The notes: generated by a model not told the origin, from the letters alone. 64,000 nt of DNA from DATJPR01 sp963843525 (GCA_963843525.1 CAWJKM010000009.1:62001-126000), one strand, 5' to 3'. Shown: positions 36,265-45,922, numbered from the stretch's first letter. Made by a program: numbers and translations.

Positions 36265-39200
36265 TTAGCGAAGATAGAATCCGTCGTTATGATTGAAACC
36301 GCCGTGGACATCAACACTTCCACAGAACACCCACAGCACGCACGCTGACATTCCTATATCGCCTTCAAATGCCGGGTAAGGCAGACCGGCCACAAGGGTC
36401 AGTTGGCCCCACGCAGAGGCACCGACGAGACCTCCCAGAATTTCGCCCCAGATCCTCACCCCCACGCTCCCCACAACATAGAAGCCCGGAGTCGAGTCGA
36501 CAAACGACCCTAATCCTACATACACCTGGTACCCCCCGGAAACAATGAAGAGGTTCACCTGCTGGGTCACGCTGAAATACGCATAAAAACCAGTGAGGTT
36601 GTTCGGGAGGGCATGCTTGTTCAATCCGAACCGGCCATCAATCCCATCCATTACCCAGACAACTGCCTGCGGAGCATTCACCCCGATGAAGAATCCCGCC
36701 TCCGCCCCGATGCCTGCTGTCCAGCCATAAATGGAGACTGCAATGCGTCCTTGAATGGCCTGATATCCGGCGCCGAGGTGCCAGTCCAGTTCGCCTTCCC
36801 CTTCAACTCCTCCCATGACATCGTTCACGCTCAATGTGCCGGCAAGATGTCCCTCGACATATCCTTCTCCGCGGTCGAAGACGAACAGAGCGCTTCCCGT
36901 GATTTCCGCACCCGCCGTGAAAACGACGATGTACATATCGCCGTCCAATTCAAACGTTGTTCGTGTCGGTGTGAATCCTGCAATCACGGATACCATCGAT
37001 CCCGTGCGTGCGAGGATGCTGGAGCCGACTCCCGTGGATGTCGAAAGTTCACCTCCCACTGCAACACGCTCAAGTTGATCTCCGACAATACACCCGCAGC
37101 CCCAGATTGAGGCCATCACCCCTGCATTCGCCAGCGGTCCGATGGTGAACGTCTTCGCAACGGATTCGATGATGCTGAAACAAGAACTCTCGGCACTCGA
37201 CTTCATTGTAGCCGCCATTCCTCCCCCGATGGAAGCAAGCGTGACATGCCCACTCCCGACGAATCCATCCTGAGCGAGCGAATCGTACGCCATCGTAAAA
37301 TCGAGAGCGGCCAACCCGGATGCCCAGGATCCTGTCCAGTGCAAATCGCTCGGACCTCCGGTGGTCGGCGAAACGGCAGGAACGCGGACACGTCTCCCGC
37401 CGAAAGGCGCCCCTGTGAGAATGCTGGATTTCCAATCCAGCACCGCCATGTGCTTCGCCCCAAAGAATCCGACCGAACCGGTGCCATAGGTTTCCACATA
37501 TCCCGAGTCTGTCGGAACGAAGTTCGAAAGCCTCACCAGCGAAGGCGTATAGTAGTACCTGTCGAACTTCTGACCGACGTTGTTGTAGTCAAAGAACAAT
37601 CGGCCCATGTTGCCGGATGCCTTCATCTCCCCCCACGTCAGATAGAACGGCGTTCCGAAGTGTCGTGGTTCAAAGAGACCTGCCGCAGTCAGGTAGATCA
37701 CTCCGAGCTTTACACAGACTGCACCGGCCGATTTGGTTGTGTCTTTTGCCACCAGCTGCACGCCCCAGTACTGTAAAGTGTCCGGCTGCGTGATCGCAAG
37801 CTCTCCGCCGGCACAGTTGGCCGACGATGTGAACATCAACCTCTTGAAGGCCAGGTTTGCATTGACCGGTCCGCCGAGTTTGATCTTCCCGTCGAAATCG
37901 CAATCCCAGACGCAGCTCTCAACAAATTGTATCTTCATCGATCGGACATTTTTCTTCTGGACGACGGCGTGGAAGTCGACCAGGAAGGAATTCTCGCCGC
38001 GGTAGGGTGGATTCGTCTGCCATTTCGGACCCAGGTTGGTCGTGCCAAGAGGTTCCTTGAGCAACAGAACTTCACCGTGGACCCCGAGGGTACTCACGTT
38101 GATCCACCCATTAAACTGGCTATTGGCAGGGAACGTGAGGAGATGCGTCGTATCCGGAATGTCTTTGGTGAAGATCGTGAAAGAGCGGCCGCTGAGATAC
38201 GGGATGGTCGCCCCCTCCATTTCCTGGTTTTCCATCGCAGTATTGGCAGGGAGAGACCAGGTGGGTGTCGCAAACAATTGAGTCGGCGTCACAGGATAAT
38301 ACGGGTCCATCCGCCGGGCCGCGAGATAGAAGTAGCCGTCGGAGGGACCGGTCACATTGGGAGCCAGCTGGTAGAACCTTGGTTTTCCTGCGGTCTTCAC
38401 GAACTCACCCCAGCGGAATCCGCCCGGGACTTTGATATCTGCATACAGATCCATATCCGACTGGACCTGCATCGAAGCATACGAAGCCCGAACCCTGGCA
38501 CCGATGTCGGTCTGAATGGCCAGGATCGGGAAGCTGAGGATTCCGTTCTGAAACTCTCCTCCTGAAATCGCGCTCGCGGCAAGACTCAGGTAGCCGGTCC
38601 GGAGATCAATATCGTATCCGCGCGGCTCATAGGATCCGAAGGTGAAGGCGGAATCCAGGTCGAGACGCGCCGCGAGGCCCGGACTTGTGACGAGCCCGTT
38701 GGTGAACCGATACTTGCCGTGGACATAGCCACGGTTTGACACGATCGTTTCCCCCGACGGCCCGGGGGTGCCCCCCTGTTTGAATACCACACCTTTCCAC
38801 CCCGCGGGGAGCGCTGGATTGACAGTCGGGTCGGATTGCGTCGAAGAGAAATCTATCGTGTACCCCCGGCCGCTGATCTCGATGTCCGTTTCTCCGATGT
38901 ACAATGGGCCGAAGGTGGAATCCGGCACCGAGGCATACAGTTTACAGTCCGGGGTAATCACCGACATCGGGAGTGGTATGGCCGCTTTCGTGCAGGTCGT
39001 CGCGCTGACGAGAGAGGGGGGGAGAAGGACTTTCCCACCGATCCTCGCTCCCTTGATGGTGATCACGAGAGAATCGATCGCCACAGAAAAACCGGAGGTG
39101 ATATTGATGATGGCGGGTGGGACCGGAACGGGAGGAACAGTTGGATACCAGGCAACGCCTCCGGTGAGGATCACCGTCCGCTTCACAGGACCGATCCAGC

Positions 39201-40455
39201 GAGCGTCCCTGAATTGTACACGCATCCCTACCGGGGGGATTTTCTTCAGCCAATCGATATAGGCATTCTTATTGAGCACCTCATCCACGTGCGACTTTGC
39301 CTGAGGAAGGTTGAGATAAAGCCGGTCACCGATATTTGCGTTCGGCTGCACGATCTGCGCTTCATTCAAGCTGAGGTTTCTGGATGAGTCCGTCACGGTG
39401 CGGACCACGTCGAACGCCTTCGCGATAAGGCCGGTGGCCTTCCACCACGGGGGAACAACGACGATGCTCGACGAACAGTTGAAGACGATGCGGCCGATGC
39501 CGCCCGGCCCCAGCGAATCGTGCGATGTCCACGCGCTGTCATATTTCTCCACCGCGATACGCCAACCTCCGAGGATGAGGGTATCCGGAAGATGCGGTTT
39601 GATGATAATCGGAGGAACAACCAGAGGTGTCCTCAGATATCCGATATTGCTCTGCCCGAGATTTCGCGTAGCCGGCTGACCGAATTCGTCCAGGGCCTGG
39701 ACCTGCCACGCGAAACCGACTGCATCGGGGTAGAGATTGAATTGCGGCTGATCCGGACCGAGGAGAAACGACGTTACCATTATACCCTGAACACCGTTGT
39801 CGAACAGGGGCTGGTTCCGGTCCAGCGCATCGCGGGACGATTGCCCGCGATAGACCGGGGCAATACGCAACCGGTAGTGTGCGACCTTCCCCGCAACGTT
39901 GACAGGGGTCCAGCTGAACATCACGGGAGTCCGGCCCTCGGCAATGGTGCTGTCGCGGGGAGAGAGCAGAATAGGCGGGTCGGGAATCACCACGACAAAA
40001 CTCCGGCAGGCCGGAGCGGAAAGAAGATCCTGTCCGGAAGGATCCAGTAATCTGACACACAACTCGTACTGCCCCTCCGGAAGGGCGTTGGTCGCCTGCG
40101 TTTGTTTCTGAATTGAGTTGTCTATCGTGACCGCACTCGATCTGTAAAGGTCCGGCCCGTATCGTACCGTGACCCCCTGGGGGACGTCGAACCGCATGAT
40201 ATCCGGGTGTGCATCCTGGGAGCGAGCGACAATCCTGTCATTATCAAGACGGCGAATCGTGAACGACAAACGGATGCCGCGGTAAGCCGACTGGGACGCA
40301 TTGTTCACAAAGAGTTGTACGAGAGTCCGGTCGCGTTCCCATGCAGACAACTCCGACGGCATCGGTGAGCGAAGGTTGATGGTGAGGCTCAACTGCCCCA
40401 ACGCCGTGCCTGCCGGGACAAGGAGGAGCATCAACCACTGCCAGTTTCGTCTCAT
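36265..40455 (-). CDS. giant secreted beta-rich protein (1396 aa), unrecognised
   Basis: Signal peptide MRRNWQWLMLLLVPAGTALG, then Ig/FN3-like domains (LTINLRSPMPSELSAWERDR, PPILLSPRDSTIAEGRTPVM, FSWTPVNVAGKVAHYRLRI), followed by about 900 residues of beta-rich, Gly/Ser/Thr-rich sequence with many aromatic residues. The C-terminal 250 residues (GFTPTRTTFELDGDMYIVVF, GEGELDWHLGAGYQAIQGRI, AEAGFFIGVNAPQ) alternate like a beta barrel or a large sandwich. I do not recognise a family. ATG at 40455 is chosen because AAGGAGATGGACT precedes it. It is the first gene of a three-gene secreted-protein operon; a cell-surface or matrix structure is possible but unproven. Confidence 0.7.
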   Translation of the reverse strand: MRRNWQWLMLLLVPAGTALGQLSLTINLRSPMPSELSAWERDRTLVQLFVNNASQSAYRGIRLSFTIRRLDNDRIVARSQDAHPDIMRFDVPQGVTVRYGPDLYRSSAVTIDNSIQKQTQATNALPEGQYELCVRLLDPSGQDLLSAPACRSFVVVIPDPPILLSPRDSTIAEGRTPVMFSWTPVNVAGKVAHYRLRIAPVYRGQSSRDALDRNQPLFDNGVQGIMVTSFLLGPDQPQFNLYPDAVGFAWQVQALDEFGQPATRNLGQSNIGYLRTPLVVPPIIIKPHLPDTLILGGWRIAVEKYDSAWTSHDSLGPGGIGRIVFNCSSSIVVVPPWWKATGLIAKAFDVVRTVTDSSRNLSLNEAQIVQPNANIGDRLYLNLPQAKSHVDEVLNKNAYIDWLKKIPPVGMRVQFRDARWIGPVKRTVILTGGVAWYPTVPPVPVPPAIINITSGFSVAIDSLVITIKGARIGGKVLLPPSLVSATTCTKAAIPLPMSVITPDCKLYASVPDSTFGPLYIGETDIEISGRGYTIDFSSTQSDPTVNPALPAGWKGVVFKQGGTPGPSGETIVSNRGYVHGKYRFTNGLVTSPGLAARLDLDSAFTFGSYEPRGYDIDLRTGYLSLAASAISGGEFQNGILSFPILAIQTDIGARVRASYASMQVQSDMDLYADIKVPGGFRWGEFVKTAGKPRFYQLAPNVTGPSDGYFYLAARRMDPYYPVTPTQLFATPTWSLPANTAMENQEMEGATIPYLSGRSFTIFTKDIPDTTHLLTFPANSQFNGWINVSTLGVHGEVLLLKEPLGTTNLGPKWQTNPPYRGENSFLVDFHAVVQKKNVRSMKIQFVESCVWDCDFDGKIKLGGPVNANLAFKRLMFTSSANCAGGELAITQPDTLQYWGVQLVAKDTTKSAGAVCVKLGVIYLTAAGLFEPRHFGTPFYLTWGEMKASGNMGRLFFDYNNVGQKFDRYYYTPSLVRLSNFVPTDSGYVETYGTGSVGFFGAKHMAVLDWKSSILTGAPFGGRRVRVPAVSPTTGGPSDLHWTGSWASGLAALDFTMAYDSLAQDGFVGSGHVTLASIGGGMAATMKSSAESSCFSIIESVAKTFTIGPLANAGVMASIWGCGCIVGDQLERVAVGGELSTSTGVGSSILARTGSMVSVIAGFTPTRTTFELDGDMYIVVFTAGAEITGSALFVFDRGEGYVEGHLAGTLSVNDVMGGVEGEGELDWHLGAGYQAIQGRIAVSIYGWTAGIGAEAGFFIGVNAPQAVVWVMDGIDGRFGLNKHALPNNLTGFYAYFSVTQQVNLFIVSGGYQVYVGLGSFVDSTPGFYVVGSVGVRIWGEILGGLVGASAWGQLTLVAGLPYPAFEGDIGMSACVLWVFCGSVDVHGGFNHNDGFYLR

Positions 40456-40886
40456 AGTCCATCTCCTTGCGAAGAATTCCACGAAGCCGTCAGATGCACA
40501 GATCCCTCTAGCTCAGAACGAATAATCACTAATGATGTGCCAGGCTTATCCCGCGCGGCTGAAAGTGGAGGCTTGCACCGCAAGAGACACGCAAGGAACA
40601 ACTTCAACAGTCAACGTAACGCCAATAAGCCGAGTTCGACGAGACTGGAGTTGGGATAAGTCGCCTGCAACTTGATCCGTCCACCTCAATCATGGGTATG
40701 ATTGATTTGCACTTTGAAGATGGGCCAAAGAAAGAGAAAGGTCCCTGCATTATTGAGACGGGCTCAATGGATGAATGCACGGGTTGGAGAGATGTGCGAA
40801 AATAGCAGAAATTATCACAAATGTCAATATGGACTGCGAAAGAATGCCCAGGATCCGGTCGTACCTCCTCCTGGTGATGCCCTTTC
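40456..40886. other. 430-base intergenic region
   Basis: Lies between the start of the 1396-residue protein gene and the stop of the MDR gene, both minus-strand, so it should hold the promoter of the secreted-protein operon. It contains a 20-base perfect palindrome at 40686-40705. The short open frames here show no recognisable protein. Confidence 0.45.
40686..40705. promoter_or_regulatory. perfect 20-base palindrome, operator-like
   Basis: TCAATCATGGGTATGATTGA: eight-base arms with a four-base centre, about 230 bases upstream of the secreted-protein operon start. The arm length suits a dimeric regulator or a short RNA hairpin. Confidence 0.35.
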
Positions 40887-41903
40887 TCAAACTCTAACAA
40901 CAACCTTCCCCGTGGTCTTCCCCGATTGGAGTGCCCTTACTGCATCAAGAAGCTGGACATATGGACGGGTCATCCCGACGAGTGGTTTGGGGAGGTTCAA
41001 ACTCTGGATCCGGGTCAGCAATTCCTTCAGCAGTTCCACCCGGTCGTACAGCCAGATGAGATTGAATCCGAGAATCGACTTATTGGATTCAATTAATGCG
41101 AGGGTGTGATAGCGGGGCATCGCCAGAAAGCGCCGCGCCAACATCAGGTAGTCGGGTGTCGCACGATGAGAAGCGAATTGTGAGACGCCATATGCCACAA
41201 GCCGTCCGGTCGTCGCGAGCGCTTCGAAGCTCTCCCGTTGGATTCTTCCCCCCACCGCATCCAGAACAAGATCGAGGGGACGACCATGCAGGGCCTGACG
41301 CAGGTCACGTTTGAAAGCGCGGCTCCTTATCATCACGGCATCGTACCCTTCGCTCTTCGCCAGTGGAATCTTCGCGGCACTCCCAACACTTCCAATGGTA
41401 TACGCAGAGAACTGTTTTGCAATACGATGTGCATACAATCCCACACCTCCGACGGCGCTATGGATCAAGACGGTCTGGCGAGGCTGGAGATTTCCCAGGG
41501 GGACCAGGGCATAATATGCTGTCAACGCTTGCACGATAAACGATGCACCCTCTTCATAACTCCACCCTGCAGGAATCGGGAGAACGTACCGTTGATCGAT
41601 GTTGAGATGACTCGCATACCCACCAAAGCGAATCGACCCCATGATGCGGTCCCCGCGATGAAAGGTCGGGACGTTGTTCCCCCTGTCGATGACTTCGCCG
41701 CTGAACTCAATCCCCGGCACGCAATCCCGTTTGGGCGCAGCTTTGTAAAGGCCGAGAATGGTAAATACGTCGGCAAAATTGAGGCCGATGGCTCTGACCG
41801 CGACGGATACCTCGTTCTCGCCCGGCGGGCCGAGTTCTTCTTCAACCAGACGGAGTCGACGGAGGGATCCGGGTCGGGAGATGCGATAGACTGATCGGTG
41901 CAT
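40887..41903 (-). CDS. MDR-family quinone oxidoreductase-like zinc-free dehydrogenase
   Basis: A 338-residue medium-chain dehydrogenase/reductase. Landmarks: AIGLNFADVFTILGLY, PGIEFSGEVIDRG, GGYASHLN, and the NADPH-binding Rossmann core SAVGGVGLYAHRIAKQF, then LDLVLDAVGG and the C-terminal GKTTGKVVVRV. The structural-zinc Cys cluster of alcohol dehydrogenases is absent, as in quinone oxidoreductase and VAT1-like members, which reduce quinones or enones. ATG at 41903 has no obvious SD. It is separated by about 90 bases from the DAHP synthase gene upstream. Confidence 0.88.
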   Translation of the reverse strand: MHRSVYRISRPGSLRRLRLVEEELGPPGENEVSVAVRAIGLNFADVFTILGLYKAAPKRDCVPGIEFSGEVIDRGNNVPTFHRGDRIMGSIRFGGYASHLNIDQRYVLPIPAGWSYEEGASFIVQALTAYYALVPLGNLQPRQTVLIHSAVGGVGLYAHRIAKQFSAYTIGSVGSAAKIPLAKSEGYDAVMIRSRAFKRDLRQALHGRPLDLVLDAVGGRIQRESFEALATTGRLVAYGVSQFASHRATPDYLMLARRFLAMPRYHTLALIESNKSILGFNLIWLYDRVELLKELLTRIQSLNLPKPLVGMTRPYVQLLDAVRALQSGKTTGKVVVRV

Positions 41904-41994
41904 GGGGCGGACATTCTTGTGAGCGACGCGTGCAGGCTGGGAGCCTGCCGGAGAGACGAAGGGAATAGACGGACGTGCCGCGAAGGGTGCGGCC

Positions 41995-43041
41995 TTACGG
42001 TCGCGTCAGTCTGTCGTGCGCTTCCAGGATGATGGATTCCGTATCTTCGAAGTTCAGACATGCATCGGTAATCGACACACCCGGTTTTAAGTTGCTCTGC
42101 CCGTAGGGCTGCTTCCCCTCGTTCAGGTATGACTCGACCATAATGCCGAAAATTTTTTCATTTCCTCCGTGGATCTGATCGATGATATCCAGAAAAATCC
42201 CCGGCTGCTTTGTGTGATCCTTATTGCTGTTTGCGTGGCTGCAATCAATCATGAGGTATTCGGGGAGCCCTCGCCGGCGAAGTCTCTCTTGCACGGCTGC
42301 AACGTGCTGCGCATCGTAGTTGGGACCGTTGCTCCCGCCCCTCAGGATGATATGCCCGGACTGATTCCCTTTTGTTTTGATTTCCGCTACCGTACCGTTT
42401 TCCGTGATTCCACTGAAGGAGTGTGCCTCCTTCGCATAATTGAGTGCCTCGATCGCCACGTCGATGTTGCCGTCAGTCCGATTCTTGAACCCCACGGGCG
42501 TGGATATTCCCGATGCGAGCTCCCGAGACCTGCGCGATTCGACGGACCGGGCTCCGATCGCACTCCACACAATGAGGTCGAGAATGTACTGTGGCGTGAT
42601 TGGGTCCACCAATTCCGTGGCGCATGGCATTCCCATCGTGTTAATATCTAGGAGGAGTTTCCTTGCCACCTGGAGACCTTTTGCGACATTGGACTTCCCA
42701 TCGAGGTCCGGTTCGTCAATCAGTCCTTTCCAGCCCAGTCCCGTCCGCGATTTCTCAAAGTACGTCCTGAGGATGATGAGAAATTTTTCTTCCACCCGCC
42801 GGGCCAACGCATGCAGCTTCTCCGCGTATTCAAGCGCCTCATCGGGTTTGTGAATGGAACACGGTCCGACAATGAGCATGACTTTGCGGGACTCTCCGGA
42901 GAGAATTCGGCGGATTTCCTCCCGGACTGTAATGACCTCCCGGATCACCGCTTCGCTGGCTGGAAAGCGTGTGCGGAGATCTTTCGGAGTATAGATCGGT
43001 TCGTAATGGTCGATATTACTGTCGATGTAGCTTGTGGGCAT
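41995..43041 (-). CDS. aroG: 3-deoxy-7-phosphoheptulonate synthase (class I, AroG-type)
   Basis: A 348-residue DAHP synthase, essentially the length of E. coli AroG (350). It catalyses PEP + erythrose 4-phosphate condensation, the first step of aromatic amino acid synthesis. Landmarks: LIVGPCSIHKPDEALEYA, RTYFEKSRTGLGWKGL, GMPCATELVDPITPQYI, ARSVESRRSRELASG, VGFKNRTDG, MIDCSHANSNKDH and GIMVESYLNEGKQP. ATG at 43041 matches the family start (MPTSYIDSNIDHYEP); upstream in-frame codons are not needed. Which aromatic acid inhibits it cannot be read with certainty. The upstream periplasmic protein gene ends 10 bases before the start. Confidence 0.95.
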   Translation of the reverse strand: MPTSYIDSNIDHYEPIYTPKDLRTRFPASEAVIREVITVREEIRRILSGESRKVMLIVGPCSIHKPDEALEYAEKLHALARRVEEKFLIILRTYFEKSRTGLGWKGLIDEPDLDGKSNVAKGLQVARKLLLDINTMGMPCATELVDPITPQYILDLIVWSAIGARSVESRRSRELASGISTPVGFKNRTDGNIDVAIEALNYAKEAHSFSGITENGTVAEIKTKGNQSGHIILRGGSNGPNYDAQHVAAVQERLRRRGLPEYLMIDCSHANSNKDHTKQPGIFLDIIDQIHGGNEKIFGIMVESYLNEGKQPYGQSNLKPGVSITDACLNFEDTESIILEAHDRLTRP

Positions 43042-43051
43042 AGTGTGAAAC

Positions 43052-43618
43052 TCAGTCTGATTTGCGCCAGATCCATTTTGCACTATTGACTTTGAGATAA
43101 TCGCCGAGAAAGTCAAGGAGACGTGCCTCGATATCGCTGACGATGGCGAGCCGGTTCGGGGCTTCTCCGCCAAAGGAGATGCTCCATGTGGACCCGATCG
43201 CTCTCCACGGTCGATCCGCAATGAAGAGGGATACTTCCCGCTGGAAGGAAAGTGTCCCATAGTACAGTTCTTCGGTCCCCCTCCTCCCCGCAAAGATCGG
43301 TGTCACGGTAAGATCCACGACAAGACACGGATGGCGCCATTGATGCGTGTCCGGGCCGGCCGCTTCGCAACGAATGCCGTTCCGCTGCAGGATCTCCGTA
43401 CACCCATCGACAATCAGCCGTTCAAACGATCCTGGCAGTCTGCTTCCTTCATCATCAATAACGACACGAAATGCGAGACTATCAAAGCTCATCGCAGACA
43501 TCTGGTACCCCCTGGAAAGCCACGGCTGGGCTGCCAGAGGGGTCGAAACTGAAGGCAAGACAATGAACATCAAAAACAGGGATACATTCCTTGATAGAAA
43601 GAACCGCGTGCTTCGCAT
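43052..43618 (-). CDS. periplasmic protein of unknown function (188 aa)
   Basis: ATG at 43618 opens a signal peptide (MRSTRFFLSRNVSLFLMFIVLPSVSTPLA), followed by about 160 residues with a mixed alpha/beta pattern: FRVVIDDEGSRLPGSFERLI, LVVDLTVTPIFAGR, YYGTLSFQREVSLFIADRPW, and a C-terminal helix (IEARLLDFLGDYLKVNSAK). No family is recognised; the pattern of paired strands and a final amphipathic helix recalls small LptE- or TolB N-domain-like envelope proteins, a weak analogy. No clear SD is present. The gene ends 10 bases upstream of the DAHP synthase start and may be cotranscribed with it. Confidence 0.6.
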   Translation of the reverse strand: MRSTRFFLSRNVSLFLMFIVLPSVSTPLAAQPWLSRGYQMSAMSFDSLAFRVVIDDEGSRLPGSFERLIVDGCTEILQRNGIRCEAAGPDTHQWRHPCLVVDLTVTPIFAGRRGTEELYYGTLSFQREVSLFIADRPWRAIGSTWSISFGGEAPNRLAIVSDIEARLLDFLGDYLKVNSAKWIWRKSD

Positions 43619-43686
43619 GACCGAGAATTTTGTATTGTGACTGTGGGGCGGAAAACACACAATACGATACGCAAAGGAGGATTCAT

Positions 43687-43794
43687 ATGCACTTGCGAAG
43701 GGAGGAGGAGGGCGGGAAAAAAGACCGGAACGACGGAACGCCGGCACAGAGTTACCGGGATGCCCCCTCTGACATTGTGATCACTAACCGGTGA
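43687..43794 (+). CDS. possible 35-residue peptide with strong SD
   Basis: ATG at 43687 is preceded by AAAGGAGG at a seven-base spacing, the best SD on the plus strand in this region. The frame (MHLRREEEGGKKDR...) is charged, 35 residues, and its last 43 bases overlap the end of the minus-strand glycosidase gene. It may be chance; nothing else supports it. Confidence 0.25.
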   Translation: MHLRREEEGGKKDRNDGTPAQSYRDAPSDIVITNR

Positions 43795-45341
43795 TCACCG
43801 GCAAGACTTGCGGGAACTTCCGCCCGTCGCTCTTCCTGACCGTCAAGAGAGAACGATGAGACAACGTGGCCGGAACCTCGAAGGACAATTGTCAGCATCA
43901 TATTCCGATAGCGCAGCCCGCTCAGCTCCACGTCACCCCATCCGAATGGCAACAACGGATGAAACTCAACGCCTTCAGGAGAGAATCGCATTCCAAACAG
44001 ACCGGAGAATACCGAGCGCAGATACGCAGTGGCGGACCAGGTTTGATGAGGTTGAGAATCCCAATGCTTGCCGGTTTGCCAGCCCCCATCAACATCTCCG
44101 CTCCCCGCGTTATAAATCTCATAGAAATCTCCACCGCTCGAACGCACGAGGCGGGCGAAGCTCGTCAAACCCTCCGCAAACGCTGATTCTGCATCCAGCC
44201 GCGCTGTGGCTTCCACCCAGAACCCCTGGACCATCGGCCAAATGATTTCGTTGTGTCGACCCGGATTTGTTTCGCTGTACCGGGCAAAACTTGGATACAC
44301 GTCCACGATTCCATGCGGCGCAATGTGCGCCTTCTGGACGATCGACCGCGCCGCCAAAGAGTCGGCAATGCCGAACAGGATGGCGAACGACAGCCCCGCA
44401 CCCTCCTCGGATGAATCGAGTTTTCCGGCCAGGGAGTCCCCCTGATGAATGAAGTACCCGTAAAGCCCATTCGCTGGAATCCAGAAATGGCGATTGATTT
44501 CCCGACGCAGCGTATCGGCAATTGCAGCAAAGGACGCGACTTCATTTCCTCCCTTCCCGAGAGTCGCCCCCATCCTGGCTGTACTCCTGTACGCCAGATA
44601 GTAGAGCGCGTTCGTGCTGAGCGCCATCAGTTTGTCGGTACCCGGATAGCTCAGGACAAAAGATCCTTTGTCCTCATTCGCTGTGGCCGGCGGCACCGGG
44701 TACGCTGCGATTCCATCGTTGAAGAATGAGGGTCCTTCGAAAAGATGATACGATCTGTTGTAGTGCAACCGCGTCATCTCCCGAAGGCTTTCTCCGGCGG
44801 TCTCATAGGCAGCAACCAGGAACTCCCGGTCCCCGGTGATTGCATAATGGTTCCACGCTGCGCAGATCCAAACCACTTTGTCCCACCACTGATTGTCCTG
44901 CTGGATCACCAGCGTTCCGTCCGGTTGTCTCCGGACAACCGACCACAGGGTATTTCGTGCGACGGCAGGTTCCAGCAGGCTCGCAGCGTTCCAGGAGTTG
45001 AGCGAGGCATCACGGGTCCATGGCTGCGAATATCCTCCGCCGGCACGAATGAATTCCCCCGGGGGATCGGTCAGCAGTCCGGTTTGATTGTACACTGCCT
45101 TGTCAAACGGGACGGTGTTCGTGTCCAACAAGTTGACCAGCGCATCAGAAAATGTTCGGCCCAGCAGTTGCTGCATATCGGGGTTTGTGAAGAACAACAC
45201 GGGTCGGTGGATCGTCGAATCGACAGGATTGCCGGGATCGCCTGCGAAGGAGATCGGGCATGACACCAGCGATAGACAGAATACGCCCATCCACGCCATG
45301 CGTATCCGGCGGTACGTCAACCCTCTCCCCACCGGAATCAT
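43752..45341 (-). CDS. secreted six-hairpin glycosidase (GH78/GDE-like)
   Basis: About 529 residues: basic N-terminus and hydrophobic signal (MIPVGRGLTYRRIRMAWMGV...SLVSC), then an (alpha/alpha)6-barrel. Landmarks: GGGYSQPWTRDASLNSWNAAS, WICAAWNHYAITGDREFL, EGPSFFNDGIAAYP, GRHNEIIWPMVQGFWVEA and GDFYEIYNAGSGDVDGGWQT, with a final beta sandwich (GMRFSPEGVEFHPLLPFGW). The pattern is like alpha-L-rhamnosidase or amylo-alpha-1,6-glucosidase catalytic barrels. Start is uncertain: ATG at 45341 is chosen for its positively charged signal; ATG at 45299 would drop the charges. Substrate unresolved; the Cys in SLVSC could be a lipobox. Confidence 0.78.
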   Translation of the reverse strand: MIPVGRGLTYRRIRMAWMGVFCLSLVSCPISFAGDPGNPVDSTIHRPVLFFTNPDMQQLLGRTFSDALVNLLDTNTVPFDKAVYNQTGLLTDPPGEFIRAGGGYSQPWTRDASLNSWNAASLLEPAVARNTLWSVVRRQPDGTLVIQQDNQWWDKVVWICAAWNHYAITGDREFLVAAYETAGESLREMTRLHYNRSYHLFEGPSFFNDGIAAYPVPPATANEDKGSFVLSYPGTDKLMALSTNALYYLAYRSTARMGATLGKGGNEVASFAAIADTLRREINRHFWIPANGLYGYFIHQGDSLAGKLDSSEEGAGLSFAILFGIADSLAARSIVQKAHIAPHGIVDVYPSFARYSETNPGRHNEIIWPMVQGFWVEATARLDAESAFAEGLTSFARLVRSSGGDFYEIYNAGSGDVDGGWQTGKHWDSQPHQTWSATAYLRSVFSGLFGMRFSPEGVEFHPLLPFGWGDVELSGLRYRNMMLTIVLRGSGHVVSSFSLDGQEERRAEVPASLAGDHRLVITMSEGASR

Positions 45342-45520
45342 GGCGGAGTCATATGGCATGGGAGTGAAATGTGCCATCCTCGCAAGTTTCATTTTTCGTC
45401 GAAGGCTTGTTGACAATTGATTCTCTGGCAATATCCGGTTATGTTTCTCGGAACCCCTCAGGCTCTCTTGAGAAAGAGCAGAACAGATCGTCTCTCAGAT
45501 ATTTCGGAGTGCGATTATCG

Positions 45521-45922
45521 ATGGCCGACACGCTGTCCCATGCGACCCAGGGAGGTCTGCTTCTCCTTGGACCGTTCATTGCGCATATGAGAAAGCGCAC
45601 GGTGCTGTGGATCCTTGCCTTCACGGGAGGATTCTTCGGCGCTCTTCCCGACTTGATCGGTGCATGGGGAAACTACGTTGAGCACGATCACTGGGCCCTC
45701 TATCGGAGTGCTCACTTCGGCGCCATCAGAGAGATCCTGCAATACGTCCCTATGTACTGGCTCCACCTGTATGTCGACAGTCTGATGCACGGCGAAGGAC
45801 GGAGATGGTGGAAAGGCAACGAACGGCTCTGGCTTGAAATTGCCTTCTGGTTCTTGAATTTTGCATTGATCTGGTGGTACGTCAGGATCTGGGAAAAAAA
45901 CCATCCGATCGCACGAAAATAG
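45521..45922 (+). CDS. small membrane-associated protein of unknown function (133 aa)
   Basis: Starts MADTLSHATQGGLLLLGPFI. Two or three hydrophobic segments (VLWILAFTGGFFGALPDLIGAW; WLEIAFWFLNFALIWWYV) flank a His-rich middle (HDHWALYRSAHFGAIREI, YVDSLMHGEG). The pattern of conserved His and Asp (SHATQG, LPDLIG, HDHW, DSLMHG) resembles the YdjM-like inner-membrane metal-dependent hydrolases, but at this length the assignment is weak. ATG at 45521 is preceded by GGAG at 14 bases. It diverges from the six-hairpin glycosidase gene and converges on the GH2 gene. Confidence 0.6.
   Translation: MADTLSHATQGGLLLLGPFIAHMRKRTVLWILAFTGGFFGALPDLIGAWGNYVEHDHWALYRSAHFGAIREILQYVPMYWLHLYVDSLMHGEGRRWWKGNERLWLEIAFWFLNFALIWWYVRIWEKNHPIARK

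Noticed and set aside
43774..43797. Paired GTGATCAC palindromes as a regulatory site
   Set aside because: They lie in the coding 3' end of the six-hairpin glycosidase and are explained by its codons.
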